A stretch of 64,000 nt of DNA from positions 1 through 64,000 of the forward strand of contig CAWHPW010000020.1 of NCBI GenBank assembly GCA_963831385.1, in the 5' to 3' direction. Positions 51,047-60,009 of this stretch are shown piece by piece. Within the stretch, counting starts at the first letter, position 1. Every line of letters starts with the position of its first letter. The translations under genes were made by a program, and so were the position numbers. The notes under the pieces are model-generated. The model was given only the letters and a program-made list of their open reading frames with translations, was not told the DNA's origin and ran no database searches. The DNA is from JACVRX01 sp963831385 (lineage in GTDB: Bacteria > Actinomycetota > Actinomycetes > Jiangellales > Jiangellaceae).

Positions 51047-51882
51047 GCGACGGAACCGGTCCGGTGCCGACGGGTGACGCTCAGGCCGGCGAAACCGGCA
51101 GTGGCCAGGACGAGCCCGACCAGCACCCAGCGCGCCGGGGAGCCATCTGCTGCGGAGCCACCGAGCCCGGCGTCGACTCCACCGGTCGGGATCTGGTTCG
51201 CTGCCGCGAAGTCCTGGATCGGTAGCACGCCGACGCCGGTCTCGAGGTCGCGGACGACCACGGTGTAGGTGGCACCGGCACTGAGATCCAGGGCTTGCTC
51301 TGCGGTGGCGGAGCCGGCGTCGACCTCGATCGTCGTGTTGCCGGAAGCGACCGGGCTGTAGTCGGTGAATGCGGCAAAGGCGAGATCATTCGCCACCGAC
51401 GAGCCGGCCAGCTCGACTGTGTCGACGACAGGAGCACTCAAGGCTGCGTGAATCACGCGGACCTTGCTCTTGTTCGTGCCTGGCGCCGCGAGGTCGTCGG
51501 TCAAGGTGACCAGCTCCAGATCGGAGTTCTGGCCCATTCCGGCGACGGTGGCAGCGGAGTCTGCCTTGATCTGGACGGTCGTCGACAGGACCGCGGGCTC
51601 GGTTGCCGGTGCACCTTCCAGCCGCATCGCGATGGTGTAGGACCCGGCTGGGACCCGCTGGTACGGCGAGAACATTCCGTAGCCGACACTGCGGAGGACT
51701 GTCGGGTTGTCGTCGTTGCCGAACGACGAGACGTAGACGTCCACCTTGGGGGTATCGGGCGAGAGGTGGGCTAGCCGGATGTAGCCCTCCTCCGGAGCGG
51801 CATTCGCGACGGTGATGCCGCCGAGGGTCGCAAGGGCGATCGAGATGGTCAGGGCGACGAGACGTGCAATGGAACGGATCAC
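51043..51882 (-). CDS. DUF4397 surface protein with sorting-signal-like C-terminus
   Basis: 279 residues. A signal peptide (LVALTISIALATLGGITVAN, cut at AAP) precedes two DUF4397 modules: YIRLAHLSPDTPKVDVYVSS and VRVIHAALSAPVVDTVELAG. The C-terminus has QIPTGGVDAG, a membrane span WVLVGLVLATAGFAGLS and a basic tail RRHRTGSVA, the layout of a cell-wall sorting signal but without a canonical LPxTG. IPTGG is the best candidate for the sortase site. The stop overlaps the class F sortase start. The protein is probably displayed on the cell wall. Confidence 0.85.
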   Translation of the reverse strand: MIRSIARLVALTISIALATLGGITVANAAPEEGYIRLAHLSPDTPKVDVYVSSFGNDDNPTVLRSVGYGMFSPYQRVPAGSYTIAMRLEGAPATEPAVLSTTVQIKADSAATVAGMGQNSDLELVTLTDDLAAPGTNKSKVRVIHAALSAPVVDTVELAGSSVANDLAFAAFTDYSPVASGNTTIEVDAGSATAEQALDLSAGATYTVVVRDLETGVGVLPIQDFAAANQIPTGGVDAGLGGSAADGSPARWVLVGLVLATAGFAGLSVTRRHRTGSVA

Positions 51883-51918
51883 GGGATGCTCCCAGGGGTA
51901 GAGATCGGGATGACTGGG

Positions 51919-52617
51919 TTACGAGGGGAAGAGTCCGGGGGGTTCGGGGTTGTCGTAGGTCAACGTGAGGTAGGCGACTGATGCTTCGCGACGGACCTCC
52001 ACCCGGTCTGGGCTGAGCCGGCGCTGGTTGTCGAGCCAGTCGAGGACGCGATCGACGTCCACGACGCCCATTTCCAGGTTCGCAACGTCAGCCGGTCCGC
52101 CGGAGCTACTGCCCGGCACGTCGACGGCGGTCAAGAGGTCCGCCGACGCGAGTGACGCGAGGATCATGAGTACCCGACCGTCGACCAGTCCCTCCCGCAG
52201 CACTGCGGCTGCGGCGGGTGAGACATCGGTGTCGGTTCGTGCGGCGATCTCCGCGCCGGCCGCCGCTCGGGCGACGGAGGCAGTCCGGCTCGGCGTTGCC
52301 CGGCTGGTTTCTGCGGGCGATCGGCTCGCAAACCCGGTCGGGTCGATATCGCCTAGAGCAGCAGAGGGGCTTGGTGATGGACCGGGCGCGGCGTCAGGCG
52401 CGGGATCTGCCGAGCCGAACGCTCCCTTGACCAGGAGTCCGCCACCGAGGACGACCAAGCCGCAGATGACGGGGAACCACAGTCGGGACGCCCGGCGATC
52501 GTCGCCGTGTTCGAGCCGGTACAGGCGACGTCGTTCTCTCGACAACTTGATCGTGTCGATGATGACCCGCAGCCAGTTCGGGGATGGCCCGACCGGCAGG
52601 GGAGACCGCTGGTCCAC
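51919..52617 (-). CDS. Single-span membrane protein upstream of DUF4397-sortase pair
   Basis: 232 residues, GTG start. A short cytoplasmic part (IDTIKLSRERRRLYRLEHGD) precedes one membrane span, LWFPVICGLVVLGGGLLVKG (about residues 46-65). The outside part has a Pro/Ser/Ala-rich stalk and a mixed domain (AAAVLREGLVDGRVLMILAS then SADLLTAVDVPG). No family is recognised. It is 36 bases upstream of the DUF4397 gene in the same direction, so the three genes likely form one envelope-related operon. Confidence 0.65.
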   Translation of the reverse strand: MDQRSPLPVGPSPNWLRVIIDTIKLSRERRRLYRLEHGDDRRASRLWFPVICGLVVLGGGLLVKGAFGSADPAPDAAPGPSPSPSAALGDIDPTGFASRSPAETSRATPSRTASVARAAAGAEIAARTDTDVSPAAAAVLREGLVDGRVLMILASLASADLLTAVDVPGSSSGGPADVANLEMGVVDVDRVLDWLDNQRRLSPDRVEVRREASVAYLTLTYDNPEPPGLFPS

Positions 52618-52657
52618 GTGCGGTATTCGCCGCCACCGCGTGGCCGGATTGGTCGTG

Positions 52658-52683
52658 CCGGATGTGACCTACGTCACATCCGG
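52658..52683. terminator. Terminator-like hairpin at dha operon end
   Basis: An 11-bp perfect stem (CCGGATGTGAC at 52658-52668, complement at 52673-52683) with a CTAC loop overlaps the dhaM stop codon. It separates the dha operon from the sortase operon, which is transcribed in the same direction beyond it. Confidence 0.6.
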
Positions 52684-55152
52684 GCTCATGCCGTTGACCG
52701 AAGCCAGCCGAGCCGCGACCAGAGCACGGACCGCGGCCGCCGACGGCAGGTCCAGCGCTTCCCGAGCCAGCGCCCGGCAGGCGCCAACATCCAGTTCGCG
52801 GACCGCCTGCTTGACCAGCGGCACGGCGTAGGGCGTTACGCTCAGCTCGTCGACCCCGAGGCCCAGGAGGACGGGCAACGCCTCCTGATCGGACGCGACT
52901 TCCCCGCACACCGCTACCGGAACCCGGCCCGCTGCCGCCTCGCACACCTGGTGGACGAGTCGCAGCACCGCGGGATCGAGCGGATCGGCATCGCCAGCCA
53001 CGCTCTCATTGCCTCGATCGGCTGCCAGTGTGTACTGGGTCAGGTCGTTGGTGCCGACGCTGACGAAGTCGACGTGCGGGATGAATGCCGACGTCTTGAG
53101 CGCCGCAGCCGGAACCTCGATCATGATGCCGATCAAGAGTCCTGTGGGATCCGCCGTGCCGACCAGCGCCGCGGCTTCCGCGAGCAGCGCACGGGCTGCC
53201 CTGACCTCGGCCACATGCGTCACCATCGGGAACATCACACGGACCGGATGGTCGACGGCGACCCGGCAGATCGCCGCAAGCTGGTCGCGGAGCAGGGTGG
53301 GCCGGGCTAGCGCCAGGCGAATACCGCGCAGGCCGAGAAATGGGTTGGCCTCAGGCGCCAAGTCCAGGTAACCAAGTGGTTTGTCGCCACCGATGTCGAA
53401 GGTCCGGAACACAACCGGTCGACCGTCGAGCCGGTCCGCGACGGCACGGTAGGCAGCCTCCTGCTCGTCGATCGTCGGCGCCGACTCGCGATCGAGGAAC
53501 AGAAACTCGGTGCGGACGAGGCCGGACAGGTCGGCGCCGAATCTCGCGGCCGCCGCGGCGTCGGTGGGGTCACCGATGTTCGCGCCGACCGGAATGGTTG
53601 TCCCGTCGCGGGTCACGGCCGGCTCAGCCGAGTCACGGATGGCGTCGTCGACTCGGCGTTCGCGTTCCGCCGCCCGTGCCTTGATCGCGACCAAGGTGTC
53701 GGGATCCGGATCGACGACGATCTCGCCGGTTTCCCCGTCTAGCGCGATGGTCGTTCCGTCCGCGACCTCCAAGATCCATGGACCGGCGCCCACGACCGCT
53801 GGGATGCCGCGGGACCTGGCCAGGATCGCGGCGTGGCCGGTTGGACTGCCGAACGCGAGGACCAGACCGGTGACCCTCTCCCGATCCAGCGCGGCGGCCT
53901 CGGCTGGGGTCAGATCGGCGGCGACGAGCACCCCGTCGCGCAGCGCGAACGTGGTCGGCCGACCCGACATCGCCCGCAGGACCTGGTCACGTAGGGCGCG
54001 GACATCGGCGGCCCGAGCCCGCAGATACTCGTCTGGCAGGTCGTCGAGCCCCGATCCGGTCGCGTCGAGCACGTCAGACCAAGCAAGGGGCGCGGTGCTA
54101 CCGGCGTCGATGCGTTCGCGGACATCCTCGAGAAGCTCCGAGTCGTCCAGCAGCATGAGGTGCGCGTCGAACACCTCGGCTTCCGACTCGCCCAGCTCGC
54201 GAGCCGTGCGTGCTCGGGTGCGGACAGTCTCACGGCGGACGGCGGCGACGGCGCCGCGGATACGCCGCCACTCGGCGACCGGATCGACAGCGTGAGCGGA
54301 TCCGATCGTCCGGTCGGTGGGCACCTCTGGCCGGACCACGGTCCACGCTGGTCCCACGGTGATTCCGGGTGACGCGGGAAGCGGGCCGCGTTGGGTGGTG
54401 GCCGTTGGGATGGCGGCCGACGGACCGACGCGGGCCTCGTCGAAGTGCCGAGCCGCCAACCCGGCGACATGATCGACCGCCGTCCTGGCCTGGTTACCGG
54501 TCGCTGTCACCTCGAGACGATGCCCGGCGAGTGCGCCTAGGACGGCGACTCGGCTCAGGCTGGATGCCGGAACCGGGTCGGAGTCGGTGGTCAAATTCCG
54601 GAGCCAGACCCGCGCGTCCAGGGTGCGCACCTCGGCGACCAGCTTGGCAGCCGGGCGGGCGTGCAGCCCGTGTTCGTTCGCAACGACGAATACCGCGCGC
54701 GCCGTAGGGTCCTCTGTTGTCGCCGGCCTCGCCGTGGCGGTGTCAGGGAGGACCAGATGGGCCTGCTTGCCGGCGAGCGCCGCAGTGGCCTCGGTCTCCA
54801 CTTCGTCGATCGAGGCGCCGCCGGCCGCGGCGACGGTGGCGACGACGAGTCCTTCGACCAACGGCGCCGAACACAGCCGCACCCGACCTGCCACGGCGGG
54901 ATCGAGCAGGTCCAGCGCCATCTCCGCGGACAGAACAGCACTGCCCAGGTCCATCAGCACGAGGACGCCATCGGGTCCGTCGACTTCCTCGATTGCCTCC
55001 TTGACCCGAACGGCGTCGGTGCCGAAGGTGGCCTCATCCAGGCCGGCTGCGACCGCTACCCGGATGGCCCGGCCGTGCAGCATCTCCGCCGCCAACGCGA
55101 CGGCGGCGCGCGCCAGTGCCCGGCTGTGGGAGACGACGACGATTCCGACCAT
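52669..55152 (-). CDS. dhaM: Dihydroxyacetone kinase phosphotransfer protein DhaM (EIIA-HPr-EI)
   Basis: 827 residues with a complete phosphorelay. Residues 1-130 are the mannose-type EIIA domain with His9 in VVVSHSRALA. An HPr domain follows with the active His in NEHGLHARPAAKL (about 170). Then comes a full enzyme I: the phosphohistidine segment GSPTGHAAILARSRGIPAVV and the PEP-binding barrel with TEFLFLDRESAPTIDEQEAA, DIGGDKPLGYLD and VDFVSVGTNDLTQY then VPVAVCGEVASD. Phosphate passes from PEP to the ADP bound in DhaL. Unlike the E. coli form, which lacks the EI C-terminal domain, this chain appears self-sufficient. Starts 2 bases after dhaL. Confidence 0.93.
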   Translation of the reverse strand: MVGIVVVSHSRALARAAVALAAEMLHGRAIRVAVAAGLDEATFGTDAVRVKEAIEEVDGPDGVLVLMDLGSAVLSAEMALDLLDPAVAGRVRLCSAPLVEGLVVATVAAAGGASIDEVETEATAALAGKQAHLVLPDTATARPATTEDPTARAVFVVANEHGLHARPAAKLVAEVRTLDARVWLRNLTTDSDPVPASSLSRVAVLGALAGHRLEVTATGNQARTAVDHVAGLAARHFDEARVGPSAAIPTATTQRGPLPASPGITVGPAWTVVRPEVPTDRTIGSAHAVDPVAEWRRIRGAVAAVRRETVRTRARTARELGESEAEVFDAHLMLLDDSELLEDVRERIDAGSTAPLAWSDVLDATGSGLDDLPDEYLRARAADVRALRDQVLRAMSGRPTTFALRDGVLVAADLTPAEAAALDRERVTGLVLAFGSPTGHAAILARSRGIPAVVGAGPWILEVADGTTIALDGETGEIVVDPDPDTLVAIKARAAERERRVDDAIRDSAEPAVTRDGTTIPVGANIGDPTDAAAAARFGADLSGLVRTEFLFLDRESAPTIDEQEAAYRAVADRLDGRPVVFRTFDIGGDKPLGYLDLAPEANPFLGLRGIRLALARPTLLRDQLAAICRVAVDHPVRVMFPMVTHVAEVRAARALLAEAAALVGTADPTGLLIGIMIEVPAAALKTSAFIPHVDFVSVGTNDLTQYTLAADRGNESVAGDADPLDPAVLRLVHQVCEAAAGRVPVAVCGEVASDQEALPVLLGLGVDELSVTPYAVPLVKQAVRELDVGACRALAREALDLPSAAAVRALVAARLASVNGMSPDVT

Positions 55153-55154
55153 GA

Positions 55155-55793
55155 CTATCCGAGGGCGCTGTGAGCCGCGCGCAGCATCAGCGCAATGCTG
55201 GTGGCGCCGGGGTCCTGGTGACCGACGCTGCGCTCCCCGAGGTAAGAGGCCCGGCCCTTGCGGGCGAGCATCGGTGTCGTCGCGTCGCGTCCGGCTTCGG
55301 CGGCGGCGGCGGCTGTCGCCAGCGCCGATGACAGGTCGGAGCCGGCGGCGAGGGCTTCGTCCAGTGCGTCGACGGCCGGTGCCAGAGCGTCGTACATGGT
55401 CTTGTCGCCCGCCTCGGCTTTTCCGCGCGCGACGACCCCGTCCAGGCCGGCCCGCAGGGCGGCGGCAAATACCTTGGATTCGAGCTCCGCAGCCTCGCCG
55501 GAGGCGGCTGACAGGCGGATGAAGAACGTGCCGAACAGGGGGCCGCTCGCGCCTCCGACCGTACTGACCATCGTCATTCCCGCCTGCTTGAACAGCGCGG
55601 CGGCGCTGGCCGGCGGTTCGCCGCCGTCCAGCGCCGTGAGCACCGCCGTCATCCCTCGGTCCATGTTGGTCCCGTGGTCGGCATCGCCGATCGCGGCGTC
55701 CAGCTGGGTCAGCTCCTCCTTGTTCGCAGCGATCAACGCAGCGAACTCGCGGACCCAAGTCTGCAAACCGTCGAGGGTGACGGCATCGGACAT
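55155..55793 (-). CDS. dhaL: Dihydroxyacetone kinase subunit DhaL
   Basis: 212 residues from ATG 55793. The nucleotide-binding motif is DAAIGDADHGTNMDRGM, whose Asp residues hold Mg-ADP. STVGGASGPLFGTFFIRLSA and the final RSVGHQDPGATSIALMLRAA are also standard. DhaL carries a tightly bound ADP that is recharged by DhaM, and gives its phosphate to dihydroxyacetone held by DhaK. Start is at ATG 55793 (family start), between dhaK and dhaM with only two-base gaps, so translation is coupled. No defects seen. Confidence 0.95.
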   Translation of the reverse strand: MSDAVTLDGLQTWVREFAALIAANKEELTQLDAAIGDADHGTNMDRGMTAVLTALDGGEPPASAAALFKQAGMTMVSTVGGASGPLFGTFFIRLSAASGEAAELESKVFAAALRAGLDGVVARGKAEAGDKTMYDALAPAVDALDEALAAGSDLSSALATAAAAAEAGRDATTPMLARKGRASYLGERSVGHQDPGATSIALMLRAAHSALG

Positions 55794-55795
55794 GG

Positions 55796-56797
55796 TCAGA
55801 CTCCCCACCGCAGCGCTGGTGTGTTGACCGGAGCATCCCAGAGCGCCAGCAGGTCGTCGGTGACCTTGAGCAGCGTGACCGAGCAGCCGGCCATCTCCAG
55901 CGAGGTGATGTACGGACCGACGAGCGAGCGGGCGATCTCGATGTCGTGGCCGGCCAGGATGCGCGCGACCTCGTTGTACATCAGGTAGAGCTCGATCAGC
56001 GGCGTTCCGCCCATGCCGTTTACGAAGGCGATCACTGCGTCGCCACTGCTGAAGGGCAGGTCGGACACGATCGGTTCGACCAACATTTCGGCGATTTCAC
56101 CGGCGCTCGCCAGTGGGACACGCCGGCGGCCGGGTTCTCCGTGGATGCCGATGCCGATCTCGATCTCGTCCTCACCGAGCTCGAACGTCGGCTTGCCTAC
56201 GGCGGGAACTGTGCAGGAGGTGAGTGCCATGCCCATGCTGCGGCCGTTGGCGTTGACAAGCTTGGCGACATCGGCCACCTCCGAGAGTGGGCGGCCCTGC
56301 TCAGCGGCGGCACCGGCGATCTTCTCCAGGAGCACGGTGACGCCCACGCCGCGCCGGCCGGCCGTATAGAGGCTGTCCTGGACCGCGACGTCGTCATCGG
56401 AAACCACGGACGTGACCTCGACACCGGTCTCTGCGGCAGCGAGCTCGGCGGCCATCTCGAAGTTCATGACGTCGCCGGTGTAGTTCTTCACGATGTGCAG
56501 GACGCCGGCGCCGCCGTCGACCCGCTTGGTCGCCTCGAGCATCTGGTCGGGTACCGGGGAGGTGAAGACCTCACCGGCACAGGCGGCGTCGAGCATTCCG
56601 CGACCGACGAAGCCGCCATGCAGCGGTTCATGGCCGGAACCGCCGCCGGAGATCAGAGCGACCTTTCCCGACACCGGAGCGTCCGCGCGGTAGACGATCT
56701 TGTTGCGATGGTCGACTCGGAGGTCTGGATGTGCCGCCTCGATGCCGAGCAGCGCTTCCGCGACCACATCGGCCGGGTCGTTGATGAGCTTCTTCAT
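55796..56797 (-). CDS. dhaK: Dihydroxyacetone kinase substrate-binding subunit DhaK
   Basis: 333 residues. The N-terminus VALISGGGSGHEPLHGGFVG is the dihydroxyacetone site loop. VKNYTGDVMNFEMAAELAAA is central, and the catalytic His is in EIGIGIHGEPGRRRVPLA, to which the substrate is bound as a hemiaminal. The C-terminal VNGMGGTPLIELYLMYNEVA is normal. DhaK binds dihydroxyacetone for phosphorylation by DhaL-ADP/DhaM. It starts 24 bases after glpF on the same strand. A GAGGC site precedes the ATG. Confidence 0.96.
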   Translation of the reverse strand: MKKLINDPADVVAEALLGIEAAHPDLRVDHRNKIVYRADAPVSGKVALISGGGSGHEPLHGGFVGRGMLDAACAGEVFTSPVPDQMLEATKRVDGGAGVLHIVKNYTGDVMNFEMAAELAAAETGVEVTSVVSDDDVAVQDSLYTAGRRGVGVTVLLEKIAGAAAEQGRPLSEVADVAKLVNANGRSMGMALTSCTVPAVGKPTFELGEDEIEIGIGIHGEPGRRRVPLASAGEIAEMLVEPIVSDLPFSSGDAVIAFVNGMGGTPLIELYLMYNEVARILAGHDIEIARSLVGPYITSLEMAGCSVTLLKVTDDLLALWDAPVNTPALRWGV

Positions 56798-56821
56798 GGG
56801 TGCCTCCGTATGGTGTCGACG

Positions 56822-57589
56822 CTAGACCGACGTGGTTGTGTTGGACACCGGAGCCGGCGGCGAGACCACCGATTCGGACAGCTCGCGGGTTCTGGTGATG
56901 GCGACGTAGATCAGTGCCGCGGCGACGCCGGCAGAGATTTCGGCCAGCAGGTAGACCGGCGCCTGGCTCCAGGCCACCTCGCCGCCCCACAGCTGCTGGA
57001 CGATCATCGGGCCGAGCGTTCGGGCCGGGTTGATCGACGCACCGGTGGCCGGGGCAACCGGGATGATCGCGGCGAAGACGACCAGCCCGATGGCGATGCC
57101 GGCGAATCCCGGAGCCGCAGCCTTGTGGATCACGCCGAAGATCGTGAAAACCAGGATGAAGGTGCCGACGAACTCCGCGACGAACGCCTGCCCGGCGCCG
57201 ACGCCGGGACCGTAGGCGGCGACACCCAGACCCACCTCGCTGGCCTGGTCACCGAGCACCCCGATGATCGCGAACGAGCCGAGAACCGCACCGACGAGCT
57301 GCGCGCCGATATACGACGGGACCTGCGACCACGGGAACTTGCCTGTGGCCGCTAGACCCAAGGTCACGGCGGGGTTGATGTGGTTGCCGGACACGTGCCC
57401 GAGCGCATACACCGTCGCGACGACCACCGTCGCGAAGGCGAACGAGATCACGCCCAGGTCCGCCATCGTGAACGGGCTGTCGCCGTTGACGATCAGCGTG
57501 GCGGGGACCGAGCCGACGCCGACGAACACGAGGAAGGCGGTACCCAGCACCTCCGCCGCGAGCTTCTGTGGGGACCGTAGACCTTCCAT
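56822..57589 (-). CDS. glpF: Aquaglyceroporin (MIP family), GlpF-like
   Basis: 255 residues, six membrane spans and the two NPA half-helices SGNHINPAVTLGLAATG and TGASINPARTLGPMIV. Such channels let glycerol or dihydroxyacetone through; the flanking residues would need modelling to tell glycerol from water. ATG 57589 follows AGGAGG with good spacing. First gene of glpF-dhaK-dhaL-dhaM, so uptake and PEP-dependent phosphorylation of the C3 substrate are linked. A divergent IclR gene and palindromes lie upstream. Confidence 0.92.
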   Translation of the reverse strand: MEGLRSPQKLAAEVLGTAFLVFVGVGSVPATLIVNGDSPFTMADLGVISFAFATVVVATVYALGHVSGNHINPAVTLGLAATGKFPWSQVPSYIGAQLVGAVLGSFAIIGVLGDQASEVGLGVAAYGPGVGAGQAFVAEFVGTFILVFTIFGVIHKAAAPGFAGIAIGLVVFAAIIPVAPATGASINPARTLGPMIVQQLWGGEVAWSQAPVYLLAEISAGVAAALIYVAITRTRELSESVVSPPAPVSNTTTSV

Positions 57590-57610
57590 CCGCAACCTCC
57601 TGGCACATGG

Positions 57611-57635
57611 CCGAACATCGTTCGGCAATGTCGAA
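57611..57635. promoter_or_regulatory. Overlapping palindromes, probable IclR operator
   Basis: CCGAACATCGTTCGG (57611-57625) and TTCGGCAATGTCGAA (57621-57635) overlap in the region between glpF and the divergent IclR gene. A third imperfect palindrome containing CTTGGCGCAAG lies at about 57665-57675. IclR dimers bind such sites, and autoregulation with control of the dha operon is the natural guess. Confidence 0.55.
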
Positions 57636-57706
57636 TAATGCTTGGAGATTACGTCTATGTTTCACTTGGCGCAAGAGGTGAACGATATTCACATGCGAGG
57701 TCGCGG

Positions 57707-58462
57707 GTGATCCAGTCGGTCGATCGAGCCATCCGAGTGCTCTCCGCTCTGCAGGGAGCCCGCCAGTTGAGTCTGTCCGAGCTGGCCGGCCGGCTGGAGC
57801 TGCCGCCGTCGACTGTCCACGGCATCGTCCGCACGCTGGTCGTTCACGGCATGGTCGTGCAGGACCGTTCCGGGCGTTATCAGCTTGGACCGGCGGTGCT
57901 GCGGCTGGGCAACGTCTACCTCGACACACTCGAGCTCAGGTCACGGGCCATGACCTGGGCCGAGGAACTGGCTCGCCGCACCGGATTCTCGGTCCGGACA
58001 GGTGTGCTGCTGGCCGAAGACGTCGTGATCATCCACCACGAGCCGCGCCCGGACGGGAGCCGGCAGATGCCCGAGGTCGGGATTGTGATCCCGGCCCATG
58101 CGAGCGCCCTCGGAAAGGCGCTGTTGGCGTTCTCTCCGGCGGACCAAGAACGGCTTCTCACCTCTGCGCTGCGCAGCATGACCGGGGAGACTCTGACCGA
58201 TACAGCGGTCTTGAAGGAGGAGCTCGAAGTCGTGCGGACCAGCGGGATGGCCGCTGAGCGCGACGAGGCGGTGTTGGGCGAGAGCGGCATCGCGGCGACG
58301 GTCTTCGACGCGAGCGGTCTACCCGCCGGTGCCATCGGTGTCGTCGTTCCGACCAATGAGTGGCCGGTGGGCGACGCGGTTACCGACGCCGTTCGCTCAG
58401 CTGCGCGCACGATCTCGCGGGAGCTCGGCGCCGCTCAATGGCCGGCGGCGCCACCGGATTGA
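57707..58462 (+). CDS. IclR family regulator (GylR-like)
   Basis: 251 residues from GTG 57707. The N-terminal winged helix has SVDRAIRVLSAL, LSLSELAGRLELPPSTVHGI and RTLVVHGMVVQDRSGRYQLG. The C-terminal GAF-like ligand domain has AEELARRTGFSVRTGVLLAE, VVIIHHEPRPDG and GESGIAATVFDASGLPAGAI. It is divergent from glpF-dhaKLM, and the closest functional analogy is the glycerol-operon repressor GylR. The ligand may be glycerol, glycerol-3-phosphate or dihydroxyacetone. An upstream start (57638) would add residues without homology. Confidence 0.87.
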   Translation: MIQSVDRAIRVLSALQGARQLSLSELAGRLELPPSTVHGIVRTLVVHGMVVQDRSGRYQLGPAVLRLGNVYLDTLELRSRAMTWAEELARRTGFSVRTGVLLAEDVVIIHHEPRPDGSRQMPEVGIVIPAHASALGKALLAFSPADQERLLTSALRSMTGETLTDTAVLKEELEVVRTSGMAAERDEAVLGESGIAATVFDASGLPAGAIGVVVPTNEWPVGDAVTDAVRSAARTISRELGAAQWPAAPPD

Positions 58463-59515
58463 CGGCTCGGCCGGGATTCATCGGTTCCGATCGACCAGGA
58501 TGCCTCGTGCTCGAGGAACCGGCCGAGGTCCGCGACCTCGGCATCAAACCGCTCGCGACTGCGCCACTCACCGAGCCGTCCGCGAACGGCGTGACCGTCA
58601 CATGAGCCGGCCGGTGCGCACTTCCGAGCGCCAGGTAGCCACGGCCCACCCCTTCTGAATCACGGTCGGCAGGACATAACCTCCACCAGTCCAGACCGTG
58701 CGTCTGTGTTCGGGGGCAACTGCGTGGTCACGGCTGGGGTATCCGGTCAGGTACGGATCGAAGTGCGGTAGCAGACGCACCGATGACAGCTCGGCACGAC
58801 CACTCGGAATCACACCTGGTTCGCCCGCCAGCTGCCAGGCGTGCTGAGCCTCCGCAGCCGGCAAACCCGACCACGCCGCCAGGTCTTGCGTCTGGGCTGG
58901 GCCGTAGGCCAGGCGATAGCGCCGGGCCAACATCGCCAGGGCATCGTCGCGGGCGACGACCGACGGAGAAGACGGTTCGCTGCGAACCCAGGTCTGCTCC
59001 CGGCCTTGATCGGGCCCGCAGACGAGTAGCCCATGCAGGGCTGCATGCCGGACCAGGTGGATGCCGCGCTGGCAGGCCGGATCGATGCCGTGCGCGGCCA
59101 GATCGACGAACAACTCCGCGTGGGTAGCCGGACCCTGTTCAAGCCGTTGTCCGCACATCGAGAGCTCGGTCGAGCGTGGCTGAGTTCAAGCCCAGCTCGG
59201 CATACCTGCGTTGGCACGTCCTCAGCACGTTCGGGGCCAGGATGCCCAGCAGCCAATCCAGGTCCGCCACGGTGGCGAGGTGGAGCGTTCCACGCATGAG
59301 CCACGTTCGCGCCAGCGGCTCGCTCGGTGCGGCAGCATGCTGCACGTCGGCGGCGTGGACACCGACAGTCCTGACCCGGATCGCGAAGGCCGCGCCGACG
59401 GAATCTGAGCCTGGACGCCGATCAGGTGGCTGACGATCTCAACGGGCAGCCGCTGCCTGGTCGGGAGTGAGCCGTTGTGCCCAGAGGCGGCCGCACGTAG
59501 TCCGGCCTCGGTCAC
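58435..59515 (-). pseudogene. Winged-helix DNA-binding protein (HTH_42), multiple frameshifts
   Basis: GTG 59515 opens TEAGLRAAASGHNGSLPTRQ then RLPVEIVSHLIGVQAQIPSA, the usual N-terminus of the HTH_42/YcaQ-like family. The next part, LARTWLMRGTLHLATVADLD, is in a second frame, and from about 59155 the sequence (HAELFVDLAAHGIDPACQRG, then LPAAEAQHAWQLAGEPGVIP and VLPTVIQKGWAVATWRSEVR) is in a third. Further shifts separate TVTPFADGSVSGAVAS and FDAEVADLGRFLEHEASWSI near the end. At least four indels break the gene. Relatives are DNA glycosylases of the AlkX/YcaQ type, so loss may affect crosslink repair. Confidence 0.75.
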
Positions 59516-59606
59516 ACTGCCAGGCGACCGATACTGCACCTGGCGGGACAGACGACGGCGAGGGCCGAGCATGGCCCTCGCCGTCGGTGGTGCGGCACCC
59601 GCTTGG

Positions 59607-59876
59607 TTAGACGCGTCGTCGGCTCCCGACGCCGGCGAACAGTGCAATGGCGATGGCCGCGAGGCCGACCTGGAAGACGATCTCGATCCAGTCGATGCCC
59701 GGCGTCACCGCCACGCCGACCTGCTGGGCCAACCAGGTACCGAGCAGCGCCGCCACGATACCGATGACGATGGTCAACAGGATCCCGATGTTCTGCCGGC
59801 CGGGCAGCACGAACCGTGCCAGTGCGCCGATGATCGCGCCGATCACGATCGCCATGATGATGCCCGAGGCTGTCAT
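59607..59876 (-). CDS. GlsB/YeaQ/YmgE family membrane protein
   Basis: 89 residues with three hydrophobic segments: SGIIMAIVIGAIIGALARFV then LPGRQNIGILLTIVIGIVAA and LLGTWLAQQVGV. The glycine-rich transmembrane pattern and GR motif are those of the transglycosylase-associated/GlsB group, small stress-linked membrane proteins of unknown mechanism. Start at ATG 59876 is behind AAAGGAGT. It is divergent from the kdp operon and shares its upstream region. Confidence 0.85.
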   Translation of the reverse strand: MTASGIIMAIVIGAIIGALARFVLPGRQNIGILLTIVIGIVAALLGTWLAQQVGVAVTPGIDWIEIVFQVGLAAIAIALFAGVGSRRRV

Positions 59877-60009
59877 GCTGACTCCTTTGTCCAGGGGTTG
59901 GTGCGGTGATCCTCTTTCCTCCCGGTGCGGTCGGCAAACCCTCCAGAGCATGCCGTTGCCTGCTTGTGACGTACCTGAGCAGTGGCCGGCGGCGGCACTC
60001 GCAGCGAGG

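Noticed and set aside
55153..55836. N-terminal extension of DhaM
   Set aside because: The extra 228 codons are antisense-like shadow of dhaL; the DhaM domain starts with MVGIVVVSHS at 55152.
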